Shown here in pieces: positions 1-8,739 of a stretch of DNA of 47,535 bases. The stretch is from contig JAJEAV010000066.1 of assembly GCA_022822625.1 (NCBI GenBank), positions 1 to 47,535 of the forward strand, written 5' to 3'. The stretch is from Gammaproteobacteria bacterium (lineage in GTDB: Bacteria > Pseudomonadota > Gammaproteobacteria > Arenicellales > Poriferihabitantaceae). The translations under genes were made by a program, and so were the position numbers. Numbering within the stretch: position 1 is the stretch's first letter; every line of letters starts with the position of its first letter. Below the pieces are notes generated by a model. It made no database searches. It had not been told where the DNA came from and saw nothing but the letters and a program-made list of their open reading frames with translations.

Positions 1-647
1 ATCGCCTCATAAACCGGGGGATAGGCCTTGTGCACATAACCGGTATAGAGATGGGTTCTGGATTTGCCGGATACTGGCTTTATGGCGACTTCCAGGGTCG
101 AAATCAGTGAGCGTTTGACCATTTTGTCACGTAGCCCGCAAAGTTCATGCAACTCTGGCAAATACTGCTGCTGATCGAGGTAGGCCCACCCAACCTGTGG
201 ATCTTCCAGTTGTCTGGCCGCACTCTCGGGCGATAAGTGGACTGAATACCCGGCGGCTTCAAGCACCTGATGCCCGGTTATTCCGTATTTTGGGCCCATC
301 TGGCGTACCCCGTGAAGATATGCAGACAATCCACAGGCTGCGAGTACCGCCGGCAAAAAGGGGGTGGCCGGCAATCCTCGAACAAATCCATTGAATGGAT
401 CAGAAATTGACAGCAATTCATCGGCCTTGATATTCGCGCACCGACAACGCTCCTTGAGGGCATCCAGAACACCCAGATTCTCATCATCGGTTTCTCGTTT
501 CATGCGAAGCGCGATCAGGAAAATCGCCGTCTGAACGAGATCAACTTGACGCTTGAGTATGATTTCAAAGCCATCTCTGGCCTGTTCCCGGGTCAGGGAC
601 TTGCTGAGCTCAGGGCCGGTTGCAATACGCTGTATATAAGAGCGCAT
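1..647 (-). CDS. TrpD-like glycosyltransferase family 3 protein, 3' part outside window
   Basis: The reverse frame stays open from an ATG at 647 to the left edge, so about 215 N-terminal residues are visible and the C-terminus is missing. The N-terminal helical part (SLTREQA, then IFLIALRMKRET) matches the start of anthranilate phosphoribosyltransferase-type proteins. HGVRQMGPKYGITGHQVLEA occupies the place of the TrpD substrate-binding segment. The canonical phosphoribosyl-diphosphate glycine loop is replaced by LPATPFLPAVLAACG, which points to a TrpD2/YbiB-like relative and not a true tryptophan enzyme; that is inference. No other trp gene is nearby. An in-frame GTG at 674 would add nine residues and is an alternative start, since neither has a strong ribosome-binding site. 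Its biochemical role is unknown. Confidence 0.75.
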   Translation of the reverse strand, partial: MRSYIQRIATGPELSKSLTREQARDGFEIILKRQVDLVQTAIFLIALRMKRETDDENLGVLDALKERCRCANIKADELLSISDPFNGFVRGLPATPFLPAVLAACGLSAYLHGVRQMGPKYGITGHQVLEAAGYSVHLSPESAARQLEDPQVGWAYLDQQQYLPELHELCGLRDKMVKRSLISTLEVAIKPVSGKSRTHLYTGYVHKAYPPVYEA

Positions 648-796
648 TCTTTTTTCTGGTGAGTCGGAATTCACTGTCTTAGCCCATATTTCCTGTCACT
701 CCTGATGGACAAGTTTGCCTTAATACAACTGACCGAACGGTCCAGCAACTCTTTCAGCGGCAATATGACTGTCCATCAACCGAGTATATCATCCAG

Positions 797-1119
797 TTAT
801 TTCCCCAGCAATGGTCTCAGGTGCTCACCCAAAGCTGGGACGAGTACTCGATAGTATTTTGGAATATTTTCCATCTCCATCAAAATGTCGGCATGCAGGA
901 CAGTCTTGCCTGCGCCCGGCGCACCTTTGAAAATCATTGTTCCACCATCAATATGTCCTCCCCCGAGGCTTGAAACAGCATCACGAAAAACCTTGTACCT
1001 CGAATCACGCCCTCCAAAAAAGGATTCCTGCCGACTTCAGCAAGGTCAGTAAGCTTCAGCCATTCCTTCAGTGGCAATGGCTCAGCAGGTAACGGTTTTG
1101 GAGAAGGGTCTTGACTCAT
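797..1119 (-). pseudogene. Remnant of an AAA-type ATPase, frameshifted
   Basis: Two overlapping reverse frames together encode about 108 residues. The first begins MSQDPSPKPLPAEPLPLKEW and runs to VGRNPFL. The second continues FFGGRDSRYKVFRDAVSSL and then GGTMIFKGAPGAGKTVLHAD, which holds a Walker A motif (GAPGAGKT). The switch falls at a run of six T's on the coding strand (near 1016-1021), so a one-base indel explains it. After Walker A only about 35 residues remain before a stop at 797; Walker B and everything beyond are absent. The gene is therefore both frameshifted and truncated. The GRDSRYKVF box before the P-loop resembles the entry segment of stand-alone bacterial AAA ATPases. A sequencing indel could explain the shift but not the missing C-terminus. 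Confidence 0.6.
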
Positions 1120-1728
1120 GGAATGATCAAGCCAATAATCACGTGCATTTCATACTTGAAGTTTCTTGCTCTTATAACCTGTGAAGAACCTCTTTCGATC
1201 TGTGGAATTCTTATTGGGCTGTCTTGTCATTGTAGGATATGCGAAAACTAACGAATACTGGCATATATACTTCTTATATTCGTATAGACTTCCATATCAA
1301 CACTCACTAAAGAATACTGGAAAAGGGAATCTTTTCGTCATCATTGGGAACCTGACAACAATACACTCGACACCAATGGCGGGCAGATCCAAGTCAACGG
1401 AGTTGATGTTTTCTTCCCCCCGGACTGGAAAGGTTCGATCCAACGGCCCTGAAAGTATTGCCTACTGGGTTCATTGAAACTGAACTGCGACGCTTCAAGG
1501 CCATTCACCAAACTAAAATCAGGTCGAATCGCCATCAAGGTGATTAATCACCTCCTGATGATCCCATGTTCCGGAACCGAAATGGAAAATCCGACCCTAC
1601 AGGCTCACTTCACGGTGGAATCCCGCTTTTCGTTCAGGCTCATTTGTCATTGGACAACACTATCAGTGGCAAAACTTGCAGAAATTGCGATAAACTATTC
1701 CTAGTGATGCAGCCTATTGGGTTAGGAT
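1120..1728. other. Gene-poor stretch before the ParA-like gene
   Basis: About 600 bases with only short open frames lacking ribosome-binding sites and family resemblance. Its one notable element is the first copy of the 28-bp repeat, described separately. No tRNA, terminator hairpin or clear promoter is seen by eye. Confidence 0.5.
1634..1661. repeat. 28-bp direct repeat, copy 1
   Basis: Identical over 28 bp to positions 5108-5135 and in the same orientation. It contains the small dyad TTGTC-ATTG-GACAA. It lies 67 bp before the ATG of the ParA-like gene. It may mark the left edge of an inserted segment, or be a shared regulatory site. Confidence 0.7.
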
Positions 1729-2613
1729 ATGGCAAGAGTAGTTAGTTTCATTAGCGAGAAGGGTGGGACAGGAAAGACAACAGCCTGTTACCACATTGCA
1801 GTGGCACTCCAAAGGTTCCACAATAAGCAAGTATTGGTAGTCGATACAGATTATCAACGAGGCGGGATCACCGGACGATTCTTCCCCGAATTGATAGAGT
1901 CATTTGGCTCGGATGAGATATCCGGCACAACTATGTTTCACAAATTCCAAGAACTATATAGTGCAGGAGAGCGTTCGCCAGAAGTGGACATTGTAAGTTG
2001 GAAAAAGAGCATCGATGTGATCGTTTCCGATCCTCGCCTCTCCGCAGTTACAGAGGACAAGCTTCCTAGTACTCAAAATATCCGAGAAAACAACAGGTCG
2101 TTGTTGAAGCACCTACAGGTGATTGATTACGTTCTTGATGCCGTGAAGGAAGATTACGATTATATCTTGATTGATAGCCATCCTGAAGTCTCCGATGTCT
2201 TGCGGTCCGTCATTTATTCGTCCGACTATTGCGTGTCTCCGGTAAAATTTGACCGTCAGTCTTCGATCGGTGTCGCTACCGTCATTGGAGAAATCAATAA
2301 TGTAAACGCCGATGTCGAGCTTATCAAGAACAGTCTCGACGGTGATCTCGAATTCTTGGACACAGAGTTTTCCGGGTCCATGGGAATGATGGCGCGAGAA
2401 TGGGGTGGAGACTTGAAGCGAACGGAGTATCTGGAGCGGAATCGACTGCGGCGAACGGGTAGCGTGTTCGAGACCTATGTCACTGAAGGCGATGGTTTAC
2501 GAAGAGCGCTGTTGGACAGAGAACCAGTGTATAATGTCAGTGGCAACAACGCCAATAGGCAAGCACGCCAATTCCGGCAATTGACCCGCGAGTTCCTGGA
2601 AAAGTGCCCATGA
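1729..2613 (+). CDS. ParA/Soj-family ATPase
   Basis: A 294-residue protein opening MARVVSFISEKGGTGKTTAC, with the deviant Walker A of ParA/MinD ATPases (KGGTGKTT, residues 11-18). VLVVDTDYQRGG follows at about 35-46 (switch I-like) and DYILIDSHPE at about 144-153 (Walker B-like). Such proteins form ATP-dependent dimers that bind DNA or membrane and position cargo. There is no parS-like site or ParB gene, and the neighbours are accessory, so a role in chromosome segregation is unlikely. The stop overlaps the start of the next gene (ATGA), implying coupled translation with a partner. AGGA lies very close to the ATG. The codon use looks more AT-rich than the core genes to the right, consistent with transfer (impression, not computed). 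Confidence 0.85.
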   Translation: MARVVSFISEKGGTGKTTACYHIAVALQRFHNKQVLVVDTDYQRGGITGRFFPELIESFGSDEISGTTMFHKFQELYSAGERSPEVDIVSWKKSIDVIVSDPRLSAVTEDKLPSTQNIRENNRSLLKHLQVIDYVLDAVKEDYDYILIDSHPEVSDVLRSVIYSSDYCVSPVKFDRQSSIGVATVIGEINNVNADVELIKNSLDGDLEFLDTEFSGSMGMMAREWGGDLKRTEYLERNRLRRTGSVFETYVTEGDGLRRALLDREPVYNVSGNNANRQARQFRQLTREFLEKCP

Positions 2614-3020
2614 AGGAAATCAACATCGAAAAGTTGGTCGAATGGCTGGGACCAGACGGAGCTATTGCTGGATTAGAAGGGAGTAATCTCACAGTTTCTG
2701 AGCTTTATGAATTGGGGATACGTTGCGGACTTGCTGTAGAAAAGCGGACGAAACGAGGAGATATCATTGTTGATCTTGTGCACCGAAACTCGATAAGAAT
2801 CGACAAAACAACGGATGAATTGTTGTCAATGAGTCTTGATGAACTTAGTAGCTACTTTAAGGCCAGAAAAGTCTCTAGAACAGAACTCCTCAAATTGCTG
2901 GCGCAGTTTGACATGCGTCCTACCCCTGACGATAAGGTTAAACTTGCGGATTTTGCGGCAAGGGAAATTAGTGATGTCGGTATGTACCAAAGAGTAGCAA
3001 AGGGCGCGCGGCGCGCGTAG
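2610..3020 (+). CDS. Hypothetical partner of the ParA-like ATPase
   Basis: A 136-residue protein whose ATG overlaps the ParA stop in an ATGA junction; an in-frame GTG six bases earlier is a weaker start. I do not recognise the family. It looks soluble, charged and helical, with no signal peptide or membrane segment. Residues 65-95 (LLSMSLDELSSYFKARKVSR) look like a small helical DNA- or protein-binding module of the SAP or helix-turn-helix type, which is a guess. The C-terminus MYQRVAKGARRA lies in a GC-dinucleotide-rich stretch (ggcgcgcggcgcgcg) just before the stop. The following sequence continues as plausible protein in the next frame, so the true gene may originally have been longer. Confidence 0.65.
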   Translation: MKEINIEKLVEWLGPDGAIAGLEGSNLTVSELYELGIRCGLAVEKRTKRGDIIVDLVHRNSIRIDKTTDELLSMSLDELSSYFKARKVSRTELLKLLAQFDMRPTPDDKVKLADFAAREISDVGMYQRVAKGARRA

Positions 3021-3177
3021 GGCTTTGTACGAAGAGATATCTACCTTGCAGACGACCTCTAGAACAGTGAAAAACATCTTGGCCGAAGTACGAGCGTTGG
3101 CTGTCGAATATTATCGGCTTACTGGAAAGCCCTTGGGCGTAAAATGGGGATTCGCAATTCAAGTCGACAGCCAATAA
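3019..3177 (+). pseudogene. Frameshifted, truncated continuation fragment
   Basis: In the +1 frame relative to the preceding gene, about 52 codons read RALYEEISTLQTTSRTVKNI then LAEVRALAVEYYRLTGKPLG before drifting to a stop at 3175-3177. This block resembles, from memory, a domain found at the end of bacterial hypothetical proteins (DUF6998-like), where a conserved GEIAEFEA segment normally follows. Here that segment is missing. The frames meet in a GC-repeat region, a plausible slippage hotspot. The simplest reading is that the ParA partner once carried this C-terminal domain and lost it by frameshift and truncation. It could also be a separate decayed gene. Confidence 0.45.
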
Positions 3178-3584
3178 GGTAGGCCGATGCGAACGGGTTG
3201 TCTCCGTTGACCACTGGCTCCATTTAAACATGATCGTGTCCTGACGGTGCGAAGGATTGGATAAATGGAAGGTACGTGAAGAGGAAGGAGTGCAAGTCTA
3301 ACTGTCTGGAAAATTAAGGGGATTTTCGTCCGAGACGTTCAAGGCTCCGACACAATAAAAAAGCATATACCCTTTCATTATCAATGTCTTACAGGTTATT
3401 TTACTTTGAACATTGAGATAGCAGTAGACCATAAACAACCTCTCCGCTCTCTGGAGGTGAATACAGTACCTGATTCAATCAACCAGTGTAATCGAGTTTT
3501 TGCCATGATTATCCGTGGTAGACAAAATGTCTTTGACAATTTAATAATTTCTGTTTCCGACCAACTGCTATCCCAGTTCGATAG
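3178..3584. other. Intergenic stretch between ParA block and DUF4143 ATPase
   Basis: About 400 AT-rich bases holding only short, unsupported open frames. No RNA gene or strong terminator hairpin was recognised. It lies at the 3' ends of two converging transcription units. Confidence 0.45.
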
Positions 3585-4745
3585 TCAGTAATTCTGTCTA
3601 ATCATTTGACGAAGATTGGGCAAATCCCGGATTGATAAGAATCCAATTTGATCAGATGCCTGAAATGATCGCGGTGCTCTTGATATCACGAATAGGTGGT
3701 CCAGCTTCAATAGATTGCAGAGTCGGTAAGTACTTGACGATGGTTTCGGAGCTTCACTTAACTTGACTTCAATTCCGACTTTCAAGCCTTCAACCTCAAT
3801 GAACAGGTCCAGTTCTCCCCCGGAATGTGCTGCCCAGTACCATGCTGTTTCGATTTGAAACTCCCTGAGAACCTGTTCGATAACAAACCCTTCCCAGGAT
3901 GCTCCGCTCACGGGATGGGAATACAGCGTCCTTTGATCATGAATATTCAACATTGCATGCAACAGACCAGAGTCCTGAAAATAGACTTTCGGAGCCTTGA
4001 CCTGTCTCTTGCCAAAATTCTCATGCCATGGTTGAAGTTGACGAACCATATACGTTCCACTCAGTATATCCAGATAGTTTTGAACTGTGTGGTAGGAAAC
4101 ACCCATGGACCGGGCAATCCTTGACGCATTCCATATTTGTCCATGTGAATGTGCCAGCATATTCCAGAACTGACGTATTCTTGCAGCTGGAATTGAAAAC
4201 CCCAGCATCGGCAAGTCTCTCTCTACATGTGTCCGAATCAATGCATTCCTGCGCCGAATACTCAAACGGTCACTATTGGCCAGATAACTGTCGGGGTAGC
4301 CACCTCTCAACCAAAGTCCTGAATAGTGGTCGATACCAACTTCCGAAATATCGAATCCTCCCATATCCAGGAAGTCAACGCGACCGGCCAGTGATTGAGA
4401 AATATTTCTCATCAGACTCGGGCTGGCACTGCCAAGAATCAGGAATCTGCATTTTCTCTCAAACCTGTCAACCAAAACGCGTAGCACATTGAACAAGCCT
4501 GGCATCAACTGGATTTCATCAAGAATAATCAGGCCATCCAGCTCAGACAGCACGGTTTCCGGGTTCTGCAATATTGCTGAATCTGCACTTGATTCAAGAT
4601 CGAAATAATGAGACTTGTGAATTTTTCCAAATTCTTTTGCAAGGGTAGTCTTGCCACACTGCCTTGGCCCCAGCAATGCTGTTACTGGTGAATTCTGAAT
4701 CAGGTATTGAAGCTGGTCGATATATCCTGTTCTTTTAATTTTCAT
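3585..4745 (-). CDS. AAA ATPase with C-terminal DUF4143 domain
   Basis: A 386-residue stand-alone ATPase. Walker A is GPRQCGKTT (residues 26-34), Walker B LIILDEIQ (72-79), and LILGSASPSL (about 102-111) is the sensor-like segment of the AAA_14 fold. The middle carries a winged-helix-like part (SRIARSMGVSYHTVQNYLDIL). The C-terminal DUF4143 part ends with E311-x-D313 and E326-V-K328, a spacing reminiscent of PD-(D/E)XK nucleases. Length is normal and the gene appears intact. The family is abundant and scattered among bacteria; its cellular function is not established. No Shine-Dalgarno precedes the ATG. A perfect 21-bp inverted repeat ends one base upstream, suggesting a leaderless or operator-covered transcript and self-regulation (inference). 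Confidence 0.88.
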   Translation of the reverse strand: MKIKRTGYIDQLQYLIQNSPVTALLGPRQCGKTTLAKEFGKIHKSHYFDLESSADSAILQNPETVLSELDGLIILDEIQLMPGLFNVLRVLVDRFERKCRFLILGSASPSLMRNISQSLAGRVDFLDMGGFDISEVGIDHYSGLWLRGGYPDSYLANSDRLSIRRRNALIRTHVERDLPMLGFSIPAARIRQFWNMLAHSHGQIWNASRIARSMGVSYHTVQNYLDILSGTYMVRQLQPWHENFGKRQVKAPKVYFQDSGLLHAMLNIHDQRTLYSHPVSGASWEGFVIEQVLREFQIETAWYWAAHSGGELDLFIEVEGLKVGIEVKLSEAPKPSSSTYRLCNLLKLDHLFVISRAPRSFQASDQIGFLSIRDLPNLRQMIRQNY

Positions 4746-4746
4746 G

Positions 4747-4795
4747 GTTTATTTATGATATATAGAAGTTCACATTCTATATATCATAAATAAAC
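4747..4795 (-). promoter_or_regulatory. Perfect 21-bp inverted repeat over the ATPase promoter
   Basis: Left arm 4747-4767 and right arm 4775-4795 are exact reverse complements with a 7-base loop. The left arm begins GTTTATTTATGATATATAGA. On the reverse strand a TTGCTT box and a TATGAT box stand 17 bases apart, the TATGAT lying inside the arm. The dyad therefore covers the -10 region through to the start codon. It looks like an operator; as RNA it could also form a hairpin that hides the start. A smaller hairpin, TTGCTT-ATAG-AAGCAA on the same strand, lies just upstream. Confidence 0.7.
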
Positions 4796-5107
4796 TTGCT
4801 TCTATAAGCAATCAAACAACGCAACAGGGGATTTTGCGTTGCAGAAAAATTCTGCCATATCAGGCTCGCTGGCTGGACTCGAAGGATTGGAGATTGAAAT
4901 CAGAGACCAAAACAAGAAAGGCCACAGGGGAACGTTGACCCAACTCCTTCCACCGTGGGTGGATGAGGTACGCGTATTAATCGACAATATGAGGTCAAAA
5001 AGCAAATTTCCATGTTTTCCAATGAGAGATGATCCTGAACAAAAGGTCTATTTCCAACGAGAAGTAAGTATCCATGTTGCAAGAGTCGCGACATGAAAGG
5101 TGTCCGA
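4796..5107. other. Intergenic stretch without a supported gene
   Basis: One 85-codon forward frame (4839-5096) starts with TTG, has no ribosome-binding site and resembles nothing I know, so it is not called. No RNA gene is seen. The second copy of the 28-bp repeat and the aminotransferase promoter follow immediately. Confidence 0.4.
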
Positions 5108-5135
5108 TCAGGCTCATTTGTCATTGGACAACACT
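5108..5135. repeat. 28-bp direct repeat, copy 2
   Basis: Identical to 1634-1661, same orientation, 3,474 bp downstream. It sits directly before the -35 box of the aminotransferase promoter. Confidence 0.7.
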
Positions 5136-5140
5136 CCTGA

Positions 5141-5169
5141 TTGTCCTGCTTTCCGAATCCCCCTATAAT
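5141..5169 (+). promoter_or_regulatory. Sigma-70 type promoter of the aminotransferase gene
   Basis: TTGTCC at 5141-5146, a 17-base spacer, and a perfect TATAAT at 5164-5169. The predicted transcription start is about 5176, giving a leader of roughly 44 bases before the ATG at 5220. Confidence 0.65.
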
Positions 5170-5219
5170 TGCGCCTTCAACAATATCGAATTTTGCCCAG
5201 CCCGAACGGCCTCTGAATC

Positions 5220-6404
5220 ATGTTTCAAAACGTAGAACCAACACCACTTGATCCGATCATCCGCCTTATTGGCATCTTCAAGGCCGACAGCCGTGATAAC
5301 AAAATCGACATGGGTGTAGGTGTATTTCGTGACAGTAATGGCAATACCCCGATCATGTCGGCAGTCAAGGAAGCCGAGCAGCGACTTCATGACCAACAAA
5401 CCACCAAGACCTATGTTGGCCTGTCTGGTGACGAATCATTCAATAAACACATTACCCGCATGGTGTTTGGCGATGCCGATACCAGTCGCATTCGTGCTGT
5501 TCAGGCACCCGGCGGTTGTGGAGCACTCCGTGTCCTGTCCGAAATGCTCTCCAGGGTTTCTTCCGACAGCAAGGTCTGGCTGACCGATCCGACCTGGGGC
5601 AATCACTATCCGATTTTTCAGGGGAGCGGATTTGAAACCGCAACCTATCCCTACCTCAATAGAACAACCAAGACTGTTGCCGTGGATGAGTTATTGGATG
5701 CCCTGTCAAGGCGGGGGCCGAAAGACATTGTCGTATTCCACGGTTGCTGCCATAACCCATCCGGAGCCGAGCTCCAGCCTGAACACTGGGACGAGATTGC
5801 CAGACTGGCTGCCAAAACGGGATTTTTCCCGTTTTTTGATTTGGCATATCAGGGCTTTGGTGATTCTCTGGAGCAGGATGCTTACAGCATTCGGACTGTA
5901 GCAAGAGAGGTTGAATCCCTGGTTGTGGCCAGTTCCTGTTCAAAAAATTTCGGACTCTACAGGGATCGCGTCGGATGTGCGATGATTGCAGGCGAGACTT
6001 CAGAATCTGCGGATCTGGCCTGTGCCCAGTTACTGAGTACGGCACGCAGCTCCTATTCGATGCCACCCGATCATGGTGCAGCGATCGTTGGCATGATTCT
6101 GGAGGACCAGGAACTGCATCAAGTATGGGAAAGGGAGCTTGACGGAATGCGGAGGCGTATTCTGGAATTGAGAGTCCAGATGAGCGACAAGCTTCGCACC
6201 AGAACCGGACATGACCGTTGGGACTTCATTGCCGATCATCGTGGCATGTTCTCCCTGCTTGTTCTTGACGATGAACAGGTGAACCGTTTGCGTGATGAAT
6301 ACGCAATCTATGTCGTAGCCGGCGGCAGAATCAATATCGCTGGATTGCGCGATGAAGAGGAAATGGATCGCTTCGTCGATGCGTTTGTGACCGTTACGGA
6401 ATAA
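5220..6404 (+). CDS. aspC/tyrB: Aromatic/aspartate aminotransferase (class I)
   Basis: A 394-residue PLP-dependent aminotransferase of the AspC/TyrB group, transferring amino groups between aspartate or aromatic amino acids and 2-oxoglutarate in the cytoplasm. Visible features are YVGLSGD (65-71), the HNPSG motif with N179, D207 and Y210 in FDLAYQGFGD, the Schiff-base lysine K242 in SSCSKNFGLYRDRVG with the phosphate-binding R250, and the C-terminal substrate arginine in AGGRINIAGL. Length equals that of the E. coli enzyme. It has its own consensus-like promoter and appears monocistronic, followed by convergent hemB. I cannot separate AspC from TyrB specificity by eye. Confidence 0.95.
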   Translation: MFQNVEPTPLDPIIRLIGIFKADSRDNKIDMGVGVFRDSNGNTPIMSAVKEAEQRLHDQQTTKTYVGLSGDESFNKHITRMVFGDADTSRIRAVQAPGGCGALRVLSEMLSRVSSDSKVWLTDPTWGNHYPIFQGSGFETATYPYLNRTTKTVAVDELLDALSRRGPKDIVVFHGCCHNPSGAELQPEHWDEIARLAAKTGFFPFFDLAYQGFGDSLEQDAYSIRTVAREVESLVVASSCSKNFGLYRDRVGCAMIAGETSESADLACAQLLSTARSSYSMPPDHGAAIVGMILEDQELHQVWERELDGMRRRILELRVQMSDKLRTRTGHDRWDFIADHRGMFSLLVLDDEQVNRLRDEYAIYVVAGGRINIAGLRDEEEMDRFVDAFVTVTE

Positions 6405-6446
6405 GGGGCATACCTCGGTTCTGACGAATCAGTCCACGGAGGATAT

Positions 6447-7499
<1,053 letters not shown>

Positions 7500-7516
7500 T
7501 CACCTGGATTTTCGAT

Positions 7517-8629
7517 TCATGTGGAAGCCGTTGATTTGGCCTTTGCAGTCCTGCGTGGAGCTTTCGACCCGGTCGTTGCTGCACGAGGCCTGGATTTTCC
7601 GGTGGTGGTACTGGATTTGGCTGTACGTCCGGACTGAGGCCTGGAAGTACCATTAGCCTTGCGCTTCGATGTCCCTGCTTTCCCTGGAGAGGTTTTTCCG
7701 GTAGCTGCAGTTTTTTTCGCGGTTGCGGGCTTTTTCGCGGTTGTGGACTTTTTCGCGGTTGCGGGCTTTTTCGCGGTTGTGGACTTTTTGGTCTTCGGGA
7801 TTTTGCTGGCAACAGCCTTCCCTGTTGTCTGAACAGGTTTCCCTGCAGGCGCTTTTCTGGGTCTTCTGGCCTGCTTCGGGGGGTCAACACGATTTATCTC
7901 ACCACCAGCAATCACCGTATGATCGGCTTCCTGCACCACCTCGGATGCCGTCTCAAGCGTATGAATTTCCAGAGGACGAATTTCAACATCCAGCAGGTCG
8001 CGGATAATCTGATGAATCTGGTCCTTTTCACCCTCGCCATTCACGTTGCGAAGCTTGTGCTGAGCCCGGAAATACGTAATCAGCGGTAATGTTTCTTTCT
8101 CATAGACATCAAGCCGGATCTTGACGGATTTCAGATTGTCGTCTGATCTGGAAAGAAAATGTGTCGAGCCACACGAATCACAGACTCCTTCCACCTTTGG
8201 TGAGTCAAAATGCCGGTTGTAAATTCGCCCACAATCCTGACAACTGAAACGTCCCGAAATCCGCTTGATTAACACTTCACTATCGACATCAATATTGACC
8301 GTGATCTGGATTGGTCGACCCAGAAGTCCGAGCAGGTTATCCAGGGATTGAGCTTGTGGAATACTTCGGGGATATCCATCAATAATGAAGCCACGCTTGA
8401 TATCGCGCTTGCGGAACCGCTCTTCGAGCATTTTCAGAACAATCTCGTCATCCACAAGATTGCCTTCATCCATGGTCTTTTTTGCACGCAGACCAAGCGG
8501 AGTACTCTGGGCAACCGCTTCCCGCAACAAGTCCCCAGTCGAAATCTGTGGAATCCGATAGACCTCCGACAACATCTTGGCCTGAGTCCCCTTACCCGAT
8601 CCCGGTCCGCCTAACAGTGCTATACGCAT
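7517..8629 (-). CDS. adk: Adenylate kinase with a long lysine/alanine/threonine-rich C-terminal tail
   Basis: Interconverts ATP, ADP and AMP. Residues 1-220 are a complete adenylate kinase: P-loop GGPGSGKGTQ (7-16), TGDLLR (31-36), GFIIDGYPRS (80-89), a long LID domain with four zinc-type cysteines (C130-x2-C133 and C150-x2-C153), and RSDDN (161-165). Normal length is about 214, but this protein is 370 residues. From about residue 250 it becomes a basic, low-complexity tail (repeats of KKSTTAKK and KKPATAKK) resembling histone H1 or AlgP C-termini. The tail lies in the same uninterrupted frame. ATG at 8629 is preferred over the overlapping GTG at 8632. The tail may bind nucleic acid or polyphosphate (inference). 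Confidence 0.93.
   Translation of the reverse strand: MRIALLGGPGSGKGTQAKMLSEVYRIPQISTGDLLREAVAQSTPLGLRAKKTMDEGNLVDDEIVLKMLEERFRKRDIKRGFIIDGYPRSIPQAQSLDNLLGLLGRPIQITVNIDVDSEVLIKRISGRFSCQDCGRIYNRHFDSPKVEGVCDSCGSTHFLSRSDDNLKSVKIRLDVYEKETLPLITYFRAQHKLRNVNGEGEKDQIHQIIRDLLDVEIRPLEIHTLETASEVVQEADHTVIAGGEINRVDPPKQARRPRKAPAGKPVQTTGKAVASKIPKTKKSTTAKKPATAKKSTTAKKPATAKKTAATGKTSPGKAGTSKRKANGTSRPQSGRTAKSSTTTGKSRPRAATTGSKAPRRTAKAKSTAST
7713..7784. repeat. Tandem 18-bp repeat inside the adk tail
   Basis: Four consecutive 18-bp units alternating TTTTTCGCGGTTGCGGGC and TTTTTCGCGGTTGTGGAC, which gives a 36-bp higher-order period. On the reverse strand they encode the alternating KKPATA and KKSTTA units of the tail. 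Copy number is likely to vary between strains by slippage. Confidence 0.85.
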
Positions 8630-8739
8630 CACTTGTAATGATTAGTTATTGTTGTTCCAGCAGGTTTTGATCCTTCTGAATGGTATCAATATGAAGAAGG
8701 GGCATGTCCAGCCAGATTGAAAACAGACAGCGACCAATT

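Noticed and set aside
197..394. Forward open frame in the first 400 bases
   Set aside because: It lies opposite the TrpD-like reverse gene, has no family resemblance and is a shadow frame.
4839..5096. 85-codon forward frame before the aminotransferase promoter
   Set aside because: TTG start, no ribosome-binding site, no recognisable motif; left as intergenic.
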